Below are positions 27,903 to 38,107 of a stretch of 49,690 bases of DNA, one piece after another. The stretch's first letter is position 1, and each line of letters starts with the position of its first letter. The notes below the pieces were generated by a model that was not told the origin of the DNA, made no database searches, and was given only the letters and a program-made list of their open reading frames with translations. This stretch comes from Chara braunii (lineage: Eukaryota > Streptophyta > Charophyceae > Charales > Characeae): positions 849,176-898,865 of the forward strand of contig BFEA01000403.1 in the NCBI GenBank assembly GCA_003427395.1. The letters are read 5' to 3'. The position numbers and the translations under genes were made by a program.

Positions 27903-28205
27903 ATGGGGAGTACAGCCTCACTCATCATAACAGAAGGGGAACAGCGATTAGCAGAATGGGACGTATTCCTGAAATATGAAGTCTGCAAAAACGTTGAACT
28001 CAAATGGTTCAATCAGGACCTCTTGATGGAACTTCAGCTAATGAAAATCAAAGCAAACAGTTGCTGGTCGGAAACTGATGTTGGAACTCTACTGGTCCGC
28101 CTCCTCAGTCAACACACGTTAACCTCAGGAGGCCTGATGGATCTTGGCCAATGGCAGAAAGACCCAATTGATGTAACAGTCACATTCTCTACGCCTCTTC
28201 CTTAG
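27903..28205 (+). pseudogene. Possible LINE-E ORF1 remnant
   Basis: A 100-codon frame directly upstream of ORF2 (MELQLMKIKANSCWSE, WQKDPIDVTVTFSTPLP). Position suggests the C-terminal part of ORF1, an RNA-binding protein in other LINEs, but no zinc knuckle or RRM is visible. The assignment rests on location only. Confidence 0.35.
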
Positions 28206-28309
28206 GGGAAAAACAGCTGATCTGTCGGGATAATTTTGGAAAGAACTGTAAAATGGAAAAATTTCAGGTAGTGGATGCGTTATACAATAAGGATAAAACC
28301 TAGAAATCT

Positions 28310-29047
28310 GTGAAAAGACAAGCAGACTTAGCTTTGAGATCCTTGAATGTTAATGGACTTGCGTCAGCTAAGTTTGAGAAGAAACAAGCCATTTATGACC
28401 AACTTAAAGGAATTGGGGGAAAACAATGGCCTGATATCATTTGTATCCAAGAAACACATCTAATGGACTCAGCATCTCATAATCATTGCCATAATCAGAT
28501 ATGGTCTCACATAGCCTTTAGAGCCCACGCACCTCGCCCAGGAAGTGCGGGGGTAGCAATATGGATTCCGCCAGGTTCCAAAGTAAAACCACTTTACTGG
28601 GAGGTGGATAAAGAAGAAGGGAGATGGGCATATATCCTGGCAATGTTGAACCTCGAAATAGTCATTGTCCTATGTGTTTATGGACCAAATGAGATTGGTA
28701 ATCGTCAAATTTTTTTTGAATCTCTCATTCCTAAACTTCCGGTAGGTATACCAGTGATCATAGCTGGAGATTTCAACGCCGCGCCTGATCGATCCCTGAA
28801 TCGATGGAGGATTCCCAACCCGTGTCTTGCCTATGTGGAAGCGGATGAAGCAATGATTACCAATCTAATTCAATCCTTCAATCTGTTTGACTCTTTCAGA
28901 AGACTGAACCCCGCTCTCTGCTCCTTCACATGCTTTCGGAAAAGTCAGAATATGTCGGCCTCCAAATCACGAATCAATTTAATACTCCTTTCAAAAGAAT
29001 TGGAAGGTTCTCTACAAATCGCAGAGATTTTCCCCAAGAGTCCCTAG
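28310..29047 (+). CDS. LINE-E endonuclease domain
   Basis: A 245-codon open frame with the complete EEP order: LRSLNVNGLAS (N-terminal Asn), IICIQETHL (catalytic Glu), WSHIAFRAHAPRPGSAGVAIW, VIVLCVYGPNE (YGPN), IIAGDFNAAPDRS (DFN) and SFTCFRK near the end. The C-terminal SDH motif is not seen in this frame, because it is lost or shifted after 29047. The frame starts without a native ATG (position 28310 is GTG-like). It would cleave target DNA to prime reverse transcription. This is the most complete endonuclease in the window. Confidence 0.85.
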   Translation: MKRQADLALRSLNVNGLASAKFEKKQAIYDQLKGIGGKQWPDIICIQETHLMDSASHNHCHNQIWSHIAFRAHAPRPGSAGVAIWIPPGSKVKPLYWEVDKEEGRWAYILAMLNLEIVIVLCVYGPNEIGNRQIFFESLIPKLPVGIPVIIAGDFNAAPDRSLNRWRIPNPCLAYVEADEAMITNLIQSFNLFDSFRRLNPALCSFTCFRKSQNMSASKSRINLILLSKELEGSLQIAEIFPKSP

Positions 29048-29109
29048 CAGGACTAGGCCACGCCATGTGTGTAGTCATCCTCTCCTTTAGGAAAAAACAG
29101 ATCAAGAGG

Positions 29110-29664
29110 TTTCTACAAGCTAAACACATGTCACCTTAAAATAGATAGTTTCATGTCATATCTTAAGGACGTCTGGACTTTCTAGCGTCAATAGAAAGCT
29201 GTTATTCAGGATGATATTACATGGTTCAACAACGGTCTAGTTTTTCTAGGGCGTAAATGCAATGAATATTCGAAACTACTAGCAACCGACGGACATTCAA
29301 ACGAAACAAGAACATATCAGCGAATCCAACAACTTCAAGCTTTAGAAGATAACAATCCAAAGAACGAGGACAATGTTAAATTAGCTCAAGAACTTCAAAC
29401 ACTACAGGATCACCTTCTCTCTCAGATGGAGTATCGTTGGCATGGGGTCAGGATCAGGGGTAAACTAAGACAACTAGTCACTGAAGGAAATATGGATGCA
29501 ATATTTTTTGCCACGGTTAGAGCTCGGATTGGAAGAACAGTTATAGAAGCCCTTTCACACCCCCATAGGACAAATGACTAACTAACCACCTCTACAACAG
29601 AGTGCACCAAAATTGCTAGAGAATTTTTTCAAAACTTTTTTTTATCAGAACACGAAACTCCCCT
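29110..29664 (+). pseudogene. LINE-E linker between endonuclease and RT
   Basis: Broken frames read VWTF, stop, ... DDITWFNNGLVFLGRKCNEYSKLL, matching LINE-C VWTYWKERYP...LTWFNNGLFFLTKKCNEFSKEL. The stop TAG replaces the Trp codon of LINE-C. A further stretch resembles LINE-C MEYRWHGVRIRGKL / QYRWQGARIRRKL. Coding remnants only. Confidence 0.75.
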
Positions 29665-30533
29665 GTGGAGCAAAGAAATAAGGAGATTGATGAATTTTTG
29701 AAACCAATGACCAAAGTTCTTGCTCAATCACAAAAAGAACAGATGGAATTACCTCTTACTAAGGAAGAAGTGTGGACTGCTCTGATGCTTATGGAGGGGG
29801 AAAAAACGTCGGACATTGATGGACTACCAAAGGAATTCTTGGAAATCCTATGGGATTTCATTTCTCAGGATCTAATGCAATTCTATCATAATGTTTGGGA
29901 ATATGGTCAGATGGGAGAAATTGTGGGACAAGGAGTCTTAACATTGCTCTACAAAAAGGGGAACACATTCTTAATTACCGTCCCATCACACTTCTCACTG
30001 TGGTCTATAAGCTCATCTCAAAAGCCCTTACAATTCGATTAAACAAAATTATAACAGATATAATTCACCCATCCCGAACAGGTTTTATTCAAGGAAGAAA
30101 TATTCAGGATAATATTTTATTAATCAACGAACTAATTAATCTCTCGCGTCAATCTAAGCATAACGCTGCTTTTATTTTCATAGACTTTGAGAAAACATAT
30201 GATCATGTAGATTGGTTTTTACTGGATAAATGCCTGGTTAAATTTACTTTTGCTTCAAATTTCAGGCGATGGATTAAAATTCTACATGAGAATGCTACAA
30301 CGAGAGTCGTGGTCAATGGTAATGTGGCCCCTCCTATGTTACAGAGATCAGTAAGGCAAGGAGACCCAATTGCCCCATTCCTTTTTGTAATCATTATGGA
30401 AGTTCTGTCGGCTAATCTCCGCCAACACAAAGATATAAAACGCATACAAGTGACCTCTATACCAGAGGAAGCTATACCGGTCTGTTCTCTCTTCGCTGAT
30501 GATCTCTCCCTGATGGTTGATGCCTCACAATGA
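29665..30533 (+). pseudogene. LINE-E reverse transcriptase
   Basis: Two overlapping frames joined by a frameshift near 29960-30010. The first carries MELPLTKEEVWTALMLMEG and IDGLPKEFLEILWDF. The second carries LNYRPITLLTVVYKLISKAL, IHPSRTGFIQGRNIQDNILL, AAFIFIDFEKTYDHVDW (first catalytic Asp in FIDFEK), RSVRQGDPIAPFLF and CSLFADDLSL (FADD at 30492-30503). All L1-type RT motifs are present in order. The frame ends at a TGA (30531) where LINE-D has Arg, consistent with CGA to TGA. Confidence 0.88.
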
Positions 30534-31525
30534 AATCTTAAGGCAATCCAACGAACCATGGACGAATTTTGCAAACTTTCGGTTATGAGAGTTAACGGGG
30601 GGAACAAAACACTGGGATGGTGGATTCACTATCAAGGAGGACGGCCTCCAGAGGAACCAATGATTAAATGGCTCCCTCCTGAAACACGAATCAGGATCTT
30701 AGGGATTTCTCTTCCGCGCTAGACAAACCTGCTTCCAATAATACCACTATCATACAACAAACACACTCAAAGCTAGAACTATGGAAGGACAAACACACTT
30801 CACTACTCGGAAGAACACTAGCGATTAATAACGTGGTTCTTGCTTCAATTTGGTATCAATCAGCAATATGGGCTCTCGATAAAGTCACCATAAAAGTATT
30901 ACAAAAACAGTTAGCAGCCTTCCTCTGGCGTCAGAATCATGAATGTGAAAACGTCATTAGTAGAGTGGCATGGTTGACTATTATCCAACCTAAAGCGAAA
31001 GGAGGTCTAGGCATTATTGATCCCAACACCCAAGCAATGGCCTTGTCCATACGATGGCTCGAGCGCCTACTATTCAATCCTCAAACCCCTTGGAGCAGAC
31101 TGGCATGTGAACAAATAAGAAGACTAGCCCCACCCACCTTAGAATTAGTAGACCCCCTCATGTGGTTGGAGAACAAATGTTGGTCACTCCCGAGAGGTAC
31201 TCCAAATGCTCCCCAAAACCTGGCACCCTCAGACCGTCAAGCCGCTAAGGCAGACTTAGTTAGAGATCCATTTTGGATTGATCCGCTGAAAACATGGAGG
31301 AAATTGTCACTCCCAGATAAGACGGCTCCGGATAGATGGGAAAAGGTTTGCCAACAACCACTTTTCAACAATACATTCATTAGAGATTCTCAAGGTTATA
31401 CCCGAAACTGTTCTGATTCACCCTGGAAAGGGTGGATCAAAAGAGGAATTACACGCATTAGGGATATCTGGAACATAGAGGGCAAAAACTGGATTGAAAC
31501 GACGCACCTTCATGAAAGACTATGA
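30534..31525 (+). pseudogene. LINE-E RT thumb/connection
   Basis: After the TGA at 30531 the frame continues (MDEFCKLSVMRVN, TLGWWIHYQGG, IRILGISL). It is broken near 30720, then is open from 30833 to 31525 (ASIWYQSAIWAL, AAFLWRQNHE, WLTIIQPKAKGGLGIIDP, WKGWIKRGITRIRDIW). The match to LINE-C 7468-8190 and 7195-7467 is clear throughout. Confidence 0.8.
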
Positions 31526-32290
31526 TACTGCCACAATCAGAAAAAAACCCTGGAACAAATAATTGATATAGTTCCATTGGATTGGGTCAGAATCCTGAAA
31601 AAAAGGCCCATACTAATTCCACGTGATTGGGTATCCCTGACAGATCAACAAAGATTAGTTGGAAAGGTGGAGGAAGTTCGAACTACAGGTGACATTTTAC
31701 TGTTCTTATTTAACCTGGGAGAAGATGGTTATCTGAGAATAAGTTCATAACAACTAACATGATGGTTCAAAAAAAAAAATCTATTTAGGATCAGAGTCCT
31801 AACAATCCAAGAAAAATGGCTGGCCTATAAACCGAACACTCTCATTTTTCATCTACCCTTTGATCCGGCTAGTTGGTCTTGGTCTTCCAAGTCCGCCAAG
31901 GGTTGTTCTCATACCAGAATGCTCCATACACTGTCAGTCAAATCCACTTACAGGATGCTTCGCCCCAAGGTGAATATAAAGAATACAATAGAAGACCGAT
32001 GGATGAGGCACCTTAATGTAAGCAAAGAAGAGTTGCGTCCAGTTAAATGGTTCCAGACCATAAAATCTGGACCGGCTAAAATTGCATCACTACAGTGGCA
32101 AATTACTCATCGTTGTTTACCCACAAACGACTGGATTATTGACAGAACCTCTCTTGAACAAAGAGGAATAGCCTTACCCTGGTGTAAGTTCTGCAAATCA
32201 GCATTCTCATCCAAACTCATTCCAGAAACTATAGAACATATTTTCATGCAGTGTCCAGGTTCTATATGGCTATGGCGATGGTGAGAAAGG
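31526..32290 (+). pseudogene. LINE-E GDWV block and zf-RVT
   Basis: Broken frames. At 31598-31705 it reads KKRPILIPRDWVSL...VGKVEEVR...DILLFLF, the counterpart of the LINE-C KKGPTLEEGDWV block. From 31919 a 121-codon frame reads LHTLSVKSTYRMLRPK, LQWQITHRCLPTNDW, LEQRG and the zinc pattern WCKFC ... EHIFMQCP (C-x2-C ... H-x4-C). It ends at a TGA that replaces the second Trp of WRWW in LINE-C. Confidence 0.8.
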
Positions 32291-32827
32291 ATTTGGAACC
32301 AGATAGAAACATCTCTCCCCTGGCCACAGAACTAGAAAGCGCTCTTGCTGGAGTCCTGGAACCCTATTGAAATAGATAGCTTCACATCGAATCTATTCAC
32401 AATTTGAAGAAGAGCAGTCATTTGGGCACTATGGACATGAAGATGTACTTATGAGATGGAAGGCGCCCGGCTTGATCGCCCAAAATTTACAGAAACCATC
32501 AAACAACATGTTCAAGTAGAAATTACCACTAGATGGGAAGTCCTGAAAGAGAAACTCAAATTTTTTAAAACAAAAAAGGATATTAAGCACCACATTCAAA
32601 CATTCAATCAAAATTGGCTTGGAGGGGAACAAGGAGGAAAGTTGGGGCAGGTGAAATGGGAAGGAATACAAGACAGCGACCAGGATGAGCCGCCAAGGAA
32701 TTATAGGCTAATCTTCAATGATTGGAGTAATATTCCAATGAGACCACTATCAAAATTTTCGGATCTCTTTCCCCCTGCAGGACTGACCTTGGTTCCCAGA
32801 TCTTGGTTTATGCCGGACTCGGAATAA
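32291..32827 (+). pseudogene. LINE-E ORF2 C-terminal tail
   Basis: After two stops (TGA, and a TAG where LINE-C has Trp), a 123-codon frame (32456-32827) matches the end of LINE-C: LTGQIKELVQVELSRRW corresponds to FTETIKQHVQVEITTRW, and WLGGQRGG to WLGGEQGG. It ends at a natural-looking TAA. Function of this tail is unknown. Confidence 0.8.
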
Positions 32828-33155
32828 CAACGTCAATATTCCCCTTCTTATGCAAGCTGTCAAGTTCAACTATAGTAGATTTCAAGTGCTAGGTGACCAA
32901 GCATATATGGCGCCCGTTCAGGGTGAAGAGGTACAGAATGCCAATCTGTTTCTATTCTCATACTCAGTTCATATGAACAGAAGGGACGCTGGGTCCGGTT
33001 CCCTGCACAAGCTATACCTTGTTTTGTAAGTTGTCAAGGGACGTTGGACCCGGTTTCCAGCAGGTGCAGCTCCCCACCAATGGAAAGGAGCCGCTCCCTA
33101 AGTGTTAGTGGTGTCTGCATTTATCAGCATCACTAACATTGTAGGAGGGCTTTTT

Positions 33156-33194
<39 letters not shown>
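32828..33194 (+). other. LINE-E 3' UTR with hairpin module and poly(A)
   Basis: After the ORF2 stop lie two copies of the hairpin core (on the minus strand CAGGGAACCGGACCCAG at about 32990-33006 and GCTGGAAACCGGGTCCAAC at about 33043-33061), then GCTCC, a terminal stem TGTTAGTGGTG / CATCACTAACA (33103-33113 / 33128-33138) and A35. This links the module to LINE ORF2 and suggests it is the RT recognition structure. Confidence 0.75.
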
Positions 33195-33196
<2 letters not shown>

Positions 33197-33789
33197 ATAG
33201 AGTCTGCTATATGTGATACAGGTGGGGAATGTCCACATATCTGTGACTTCTCCTGTGTCCGGTGTCAGGCGGCCGGAGACCAGTCGGCCACCCGAAATAA
33301 AAGGGATTGGGCCCTCAACTGAACGCCCAATTAAGATTCTTCGGGTACTTTTGTTGGGACTGTCGGGGAAATTTAGGGGTCCTTACTTTTTTCCGTCTGT
33401 TCTGAGACTGTCTTCGAATTGGCCAGCCACATAACGAGGATGTGCTACTAGGCCTTCCCGTGGTCTTTTCCACGATGACCAGTTGACGAGGGAACGAGAC
33501 TCAAATTTTATTTAATTTAATGATGGAATTAAAAAATAGTAATAAAATTCAAAAAAATAAAAAAAAAATGAAAACTAGTGATTATCTTATTGTTATTATA
33601 CATTTATTTCACAAATGATGCTCTCGTTGATTTCAACCGGAATTCACCTATGTAATTCTCCTCTTTGATCTAAATAAAATTTCCCCATTTTACTATTTCT
33701 CGCCGATTCAAATTGATTTGATCTAATTATTATGCCTCCCTGATCTTGACCTGATTTTCCCTGTATGTTACCCTTGTCAAAACCCTCTT
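33195..33789. other. AT-rich spacer
   Basis: No gene or known repeat recognised. From 33505 onward it is AT-rich with A runs. Short frames at 33213-33434 lack support. Confidence 0.6.
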
Positions 33790-34018
33790 ATTTTTGTGTG
33801 CATGCGGGTGGGCCATAATTAATTGACCAGGTACATGCCGCTGCAGCTCGAGATGTTTATTTCAGATGCGGTCACTGGCTCGATATGGGTATTATTCGGC
33901 GGTTCGGTACAATTACTTCTGGTACTGTGCTGGCCTGGGCCCAGTGCGCCCATTGGTCTAGTATGATTGGTGGGGGCAGGGTTGCCCCCCAACCCCCCAC
34001 ATGAGCGCGCACAAACAT

Positions 34019-34052
<34 letters not shown>

Positions 34053-34192
34053 TACTGTATAAGTCCATGTTTTAGTGGAAGATTCATTCAATTTTGCCTT
34101 TTTTTTAATTTATTGATTGATTGATTAGTTGATTGATTGATTGATTGATTGATTGGTGGGGGCGGGGTTGGCCCCCCAACCCCCACACGAGC

Positions 34193-34401
34193 NNNNNNNN
34201 NNNNNNNNNNNNNNNNNNNNNNNNNNNNNNNNNNNNNNNNNNNNNNNNNNNNNNNNNNNNNNNNNNNNNNNNNNNNNNNNNNNNNNNNNNNNNNNNNNNN
34301 NNNNNNNNNNNNNNNNNNNNNNNNNNNNNNNNNNNNNNNNNNNNNNNNNNNNNNNNNNNNNNNNNNNNNNNNNNNNNNNNNNNNNNNNNNNNNNNNNNNN
34401 N
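34193..34401. other. Assembly gap, 209 N
   Basis: The gap falls inside a simple-repeat region, between a G/C-rich block and (CA)n, probably because reads could not be placed. Confidence 0.99.
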
Positions 34402-34444
<43 letters not shown>

Positions 34445-34717
34445 ACACACACATATTGTCATAAGGAAACAATAAAGGAATGAAAAAAAAAGATCTATTT
34501 TTTTTTTCCCATTCCTCGATTGTTTCCTTGTTACAAAAAAAAATAAATAAAAAAATTATGTAAAAGTGAAGAATAGAAAGAATTGCCAACCAAAAATCCC
34601 CCCCCCCCAAAAAAAAAACTTTTTTTTAAATTTATTTTTCAATTTTTCTTCTCAACCTTTTATGTTTTTGATTTTTTATAATTCTTTAACATGATATTTT
34701 TCCAAAAAATAAATAAA

Positions 34718-34752
34718 TGGGGTTGCAGGGATTAAAAATCCCCACAACCCCA
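34718..34752. repeat. Imperfect hairpin, TGGGGTTG arms
   Basis: TGGGGTTGCAGGGATT pairs with the sequence ending CACAACCCCA with two mismatches. It is related to 4256-4290. Confidence 0.8.
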
Positions 34753-34772
34753 TATCTATATATATATATATA

Positions 34773-35387
34773 CAGGGTCACCATCCCGTACGTACGGAGG
34801 TCCCCGGGCAGACCTCCGTACGTACGAGCGTTCAAGGTGCCGTACGGGGTCCGAACTTGACGGCGTTCGACCACCGCCAAAAATTATTTCGGGGCCTAAA
34901 TGTTTTTTTATTTTCTGAATTTTTTTTTGTGAGTTCTCAATAACATGAGGTACATGCCTATAAATTTTTCAGTCATTTGGCTCATCCAAATGAGAATTAA
35001 AAATCGCCAAAGATGGCAGTCTCAAAACGTGCTCGCCCACATTGTTTTTCACTTTTTACTTTTTGTTTTCACTTTAGTTGAGGGACTAAACAATTTTATT
35101 ATTTTTTGAAACTTTTTTAGTGGGTTTTCCATTATGTGAAGTACACATTTGTGAATTTTCAGGGAATTTAGATGTTCCAAACAAAAATGAAAAATCTCCA
35201 AAGATGGCGGGGTGGAAAACGTGCTCGCGCACTCGTTAAATTTAATTCTTTTTTATTTTTTATTATTTTTATTATTAGTATTTGTTTTACGTATTGTATT
35301 TTTATTTCAAATTTGGTAAGGAATTTGGATGTCATGCTCAAGAAAATCTTGCTCAATTTGTTTTTCTTCATAATTTATCGTTTTTTC

Positions 35388-35418
<31 letters not shown>

Positions 35419-35521
35419 GGTCCGCGTTCGGCCCGAACGACCGAACGCATCCCCAAGGGGTCCCATACGTTCGGGTGTTCGGGTTCGGGCGTTCGGCCCA
35501 TTCCAAACGTCGGTTACCCTG
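34773..35521. mobile_element. MITE-like element inserted in (TA)n
   Basis: 749 bp between two (TA)n tracts (34754-34772 and 35522-35546). The ends are short inverted repeats, CAGGGT...ACC at 34773 and its complement ...ACCCTG ending 35521. Next to each end is a palindrome-rich island: CGTACG-type at the left (34787-34850), CGTTCGG-type at the right (35421-35500). The interior is AT-rich, non-coding and contains a diverged 190-bp tandem duplication. No transposase is encoded. TA is a plausible target duplication. Confidence 0.6.
34930..35235. repeat. Diverged internal tandem duplication, about 190-bp period
   Basis: GTGAGTTCTC / GTGGGTTTTC, CAAAGATGGC (35007 and 35199) and AAAACGTGCTCGC recur about 190 bases apart within the MITE-like element. 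Confidence 0.65.
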
Positions 35522-35789
35522 TATATATATATATATATATATATATCATCACAAACAGAATATATATATGTATATATATATATTTTTTGGCTTATTAAAT
35601 AAATTAGGAAAAATACGGTAAATTACTAAATTCACGTCCGAGGTGAGGACGAGGCCAACCATGGACGAGGCCATATATGTGGCTGCCCTCCGAGCTCGAC
35701 CCCGTGGACGCATCCGCGGGTGTTTCGTAGTACCATAGAGATTTTGTCGGCGCCAACGTTTCACGAAATCTTATAAGAGCGCTCCTGTT
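35522..35789. other. (TA)n flank and spacer before the Helitron helicase
   Basis: (TA)n at 35522-35546 and again near 35560-35583, then about 200 bases without a clear gene; part may be decayed Helitron coding sequence. Confidence 0.5.
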
Positions 35790-36735
35790 CCTGGACATTG
35801 AAAACCGACTTCAAAAAGAAGGCAAAGAACTTGGAGATGTTGGCCTCATCGGGCCACCTGCAACAGATCGAAATGAGGCAACGCAACTTGCAGAACGACC
35901 ACGGCGAAATGATATTCCCAGGCTGATTGATGATGAAATATCATATGACAAACAAGAACTGCAACGAACGCTTGATACCAAGCTTTTGCTTCTCCGACCT
36001 TCACAACATGCATTATTCCAACGAATTGTAACTGTTGCGGAGAACAACGAACCACTTTGCCTCTTTGTTGACGCCCCCGCAGGAATTGGGAAAATTTTTT
36101 GTTTTAACGCCATCCTCGCACATATTCGGATACAAGATCAAGTTGTTCTTGCTGTTGCATCTAGTGGAATTGTGGCAACGTTCCTTGCTTGAGGTCGAAC
36201 CTTTCATTCCCGCTTCAAGGCTCCACTCACACCAACTCAAACATCTACTCTAGACATTCCCAAACAAAGCACGCTCGCTAACCTCATCCGCATAGCAGTC
36301 ACTATCCTTTGGGATGAGGCCCCTATGATACACAAATATCATGTTGAAGCCTTCGACAGAACGTTCCAAGATATCTACTCATCCACCCTCCCTTTTGGGG
36401 GCAAAGTTATGGTCTTCAAAGGTGACTTCAAACAAATTTTGCCTATTGTTACTAAAGGTATACGCGCACAAATGATTACCCCATGTATAAAATCTTCGGC
36501 ACTTTCACAACATTTTCAAACAATGCACCTCTCTGAAAACATGCGAGTTCTTGTTCAAACCAACTCTATTGATGCCCAACAATATGCTGAATGGTTGCTC
36601 GCACTCGGCATCGGTGATCTGCAACAACCGGATCCAACATTGCCCAACACAATCACCCTTTCATCTCGCCTTTGCCTCCATGGAGGAACTATGGATCTTA
36701 TTGGGTGGACATTTCCCAACTTCACAACGGACTGA
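35790..36735 (+). pseudogene. Helitron-type PIF1 helicase, N-terminal part
   Basis: Plus-strand helicase domain of a rolling-circle (Helitron) transposase. It starts with the Helitron-typical LLFLDIENRLQKEGKELGD, then PSQHALFQRIV, Walker A FVDAPAGIGKIF (degenerate: G-x-x-G-x-G-K with I for T), a TGA at 36190, RTFHSRFK, Walker B-like ILWDEAPM, the VFKGDFKQILPIV motif and LSENMRV, ending DLIGWTFPNFTTD before a TGA at 36733. The helicase unwinds DNA during rolling-circle transposition. The Rep/HUH nuclease domain is absent. Two in-frame TGA stops make it a pseudogene. Confidence 0.85.
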
Positions 36736-36839
36736 CGTAATTCTATAACCAACAACCACCTGCTGCATGGACGCATCCTACCATCACTCAACCCTGTTCT
36801 CCTGCCGCAAGTCTTACTGTCAGTCACATATCAAACAAG

Positions 36840-37112
36840 TCATTTTCCATGGCAAAGACAACATTTTCCAAGACCGTTTTTCATTGCTGTGTTGTGCAAA
36901 AGTATGATAGGAGCATTTTTTTTTAATTGGAGAATATGTGGAGGCAGTGGGGGCAGATCTAGAGCATTGAGAGTGTCGATAGAGATGTCAGGATATGTTT
37001 TGTTTGGAAGAAGCGTGTCAGCGTTGAGGGATGTGATAGGAGGGTCGAGAAATTGGTTAAGGATTGTTGAGTTTAGAGCTGCAATAGTTTTGTTTTTCGG
37101 TGCTATAATACC
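36840..37112 (-). pseudogene. Inverted internal block of the same helicase
   Basis: On the minus strand, IIAPKNKTIAALNSTILNQFL, NKTYPDISIDTLNALDLPPLPPHIL, APIILLHNTAMKNGLGKC. In Helitron helicases this segment (ILAPKN..., LPPH.L.LK..APIMLLRN...GLCNG) follows directly after the DLI.W.FP block. Here it lies downstream on the opposite strand, so an internal inversion has occurred. A possible more C-terminal helicase piece (HGRIL..., FPWQRQHFP) reads on the plus strand at about 36769-36885, overlapping it. Confidence 0.8.
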
Positions 37113-38107
37113 CGTCGCTCCAACCGAACCCGCAAACATTGCTGTAGTTTTGTTGCAAATATTGCATGTTGCTGCCACATCCTCTTTGCCTTCCTCCGCC
37201 ACAGATCCGACGCTCGCTACCGCATCCCCATCCTCATCACCCCTCATTATTTCTATGAGTCCTCTCTCCACTGTAGCCCAATTTTCTCCATCTCAGCAAG
37301 CCGCCAATACTCCTTCCCTGCTGTCAGATCCCTCTTTTATCGAACGTCACGGTCTAGATGAACACGCACTCCGCCAGCTTGATATCCTGGTCAGTGGTCA
37401 CAACACCACAACCTCGCTATCAATCACACTACACCTTCGAAGGTAGCGCAGATGAATACGCAAGATGGAATGGTTGGCATCATGTCCTTCACACCGACAC
37501 CATCGAACACATAATCGACTTGATTCTGTGGGAAAACTTCCTCCTCACAGACCACGCTACTTTCTCCCCCTCTTTCTACACGTTCTTCGCTACATACAAA
37601 CGCAATCGAGAACAAGAGCTTAATCGATCTCTGCCCAACCCCTCCATCGCGACCAGATTTACTCAATCAAAAACATTTTTGTTGCAGCTCCTCCAGCGTG
37701 ACCATTACCACTCCACCGGTTCCCATGCTGACTTGCTGAAATACATACATGATCGCATTATCGACGCACACCACAAATACACATTCATCAGTTTGGCGCA
37801 ACCGACACCGCCCCCCCTTCTCCTTCCTGTACACGAAAAAGATCCTAACTGGTGGCGCCCCCTTGCACCATGGGGATGTGCACGCGCCATTGCTCTTATC
37901 CATTACATGCTCGCTTCTTACCACACACTATCTATCTACAACATCCCACATTCCCCGCGTACGTGGGAATATCTCAGTGACCTCATTGTTGTCTATCATC
38001 GTGAAACACAATCCCAACTTCCTCCCTTCCCTGTGTACAGAACTGATATCATTCGCAAGGCTCTACGTCTTCTCCAAGCTCAAGACTCCTCTGACCGCTC
38101 CAAATGA
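37113..38107 (+). CDS. Unknown ORF next to the Helitron helicase
   Basis: The main frame (37358-38107) continues a frame that ends at 37446 if one frameshift near 37380-37440 is allowed (FIERHGLDEHALRQLDILVSG, then HYTFEGSADEYARWNGW). The N-terminal part is Ser/Pro-rich. The rest is a globular-looking protein of about 225 residues (YARWNGWHHVLHTDTIEHIIDLILWENFLL, FIDAHHKYTF-like stretches, WWRPLAPWGCARAIALIHYMLASYHTL, WEYLSDLIVVYHRE) ending TGA 38105. No family recognised. It may be a Helitron accessory or captured gene, or a host gene. Codon use shows no obvious decay in the last 225 codons. Confidence 0.5.

Larger units (their letters stand above)
27840..33194 (+). mobile_element. LINE-E: near full-length L1-type LINE, broken
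   Basis: Plus-strand LINE of about 5.3 kb. A short ORF1-like frame is followed by endonuclease, linker, RT, thumb, GDWV block, zf-RVT, C-terminal tail, a 3' UTR with the hairpin module and a 35-nt A run (33160-33194). All ORF2 parts are present but separated by stops and frameshifts, several at Trp or Arg positions (TGA/TAG). It is close to LINE-C in sequence. I could not identify target duplications or the exact 5' end. It is AT-richer than LINE-C, probably through C-to-T decay. Confidence 0.85.
33790..34772. repeat. Composite repeat copy 2
   Basis: Inverted relative to copy 1 (4125-4549). It contains a G/C-rich block (33973-34002), (CA)n (34021-34048), T-rich sequence, (TTGA)n (34112-34155), a second GGGGGCGGGGTTGGCCCCCC-type block (34157-34181), a gap, (CA)n (34402-34452), AT-rich sequence and the TGGGGTTG hairpin (34718-34752), then (TA)n. 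The G/C block plus (CA)n occurs twice. Confidence 0.75.

Noticed and set aside
34088-34483. Long frames through N gaps and CA/GT repeats
   Set aside because: They consist of X residues or alternating His-Thr / Cys-Val from microsatellites and have no coding meaning.
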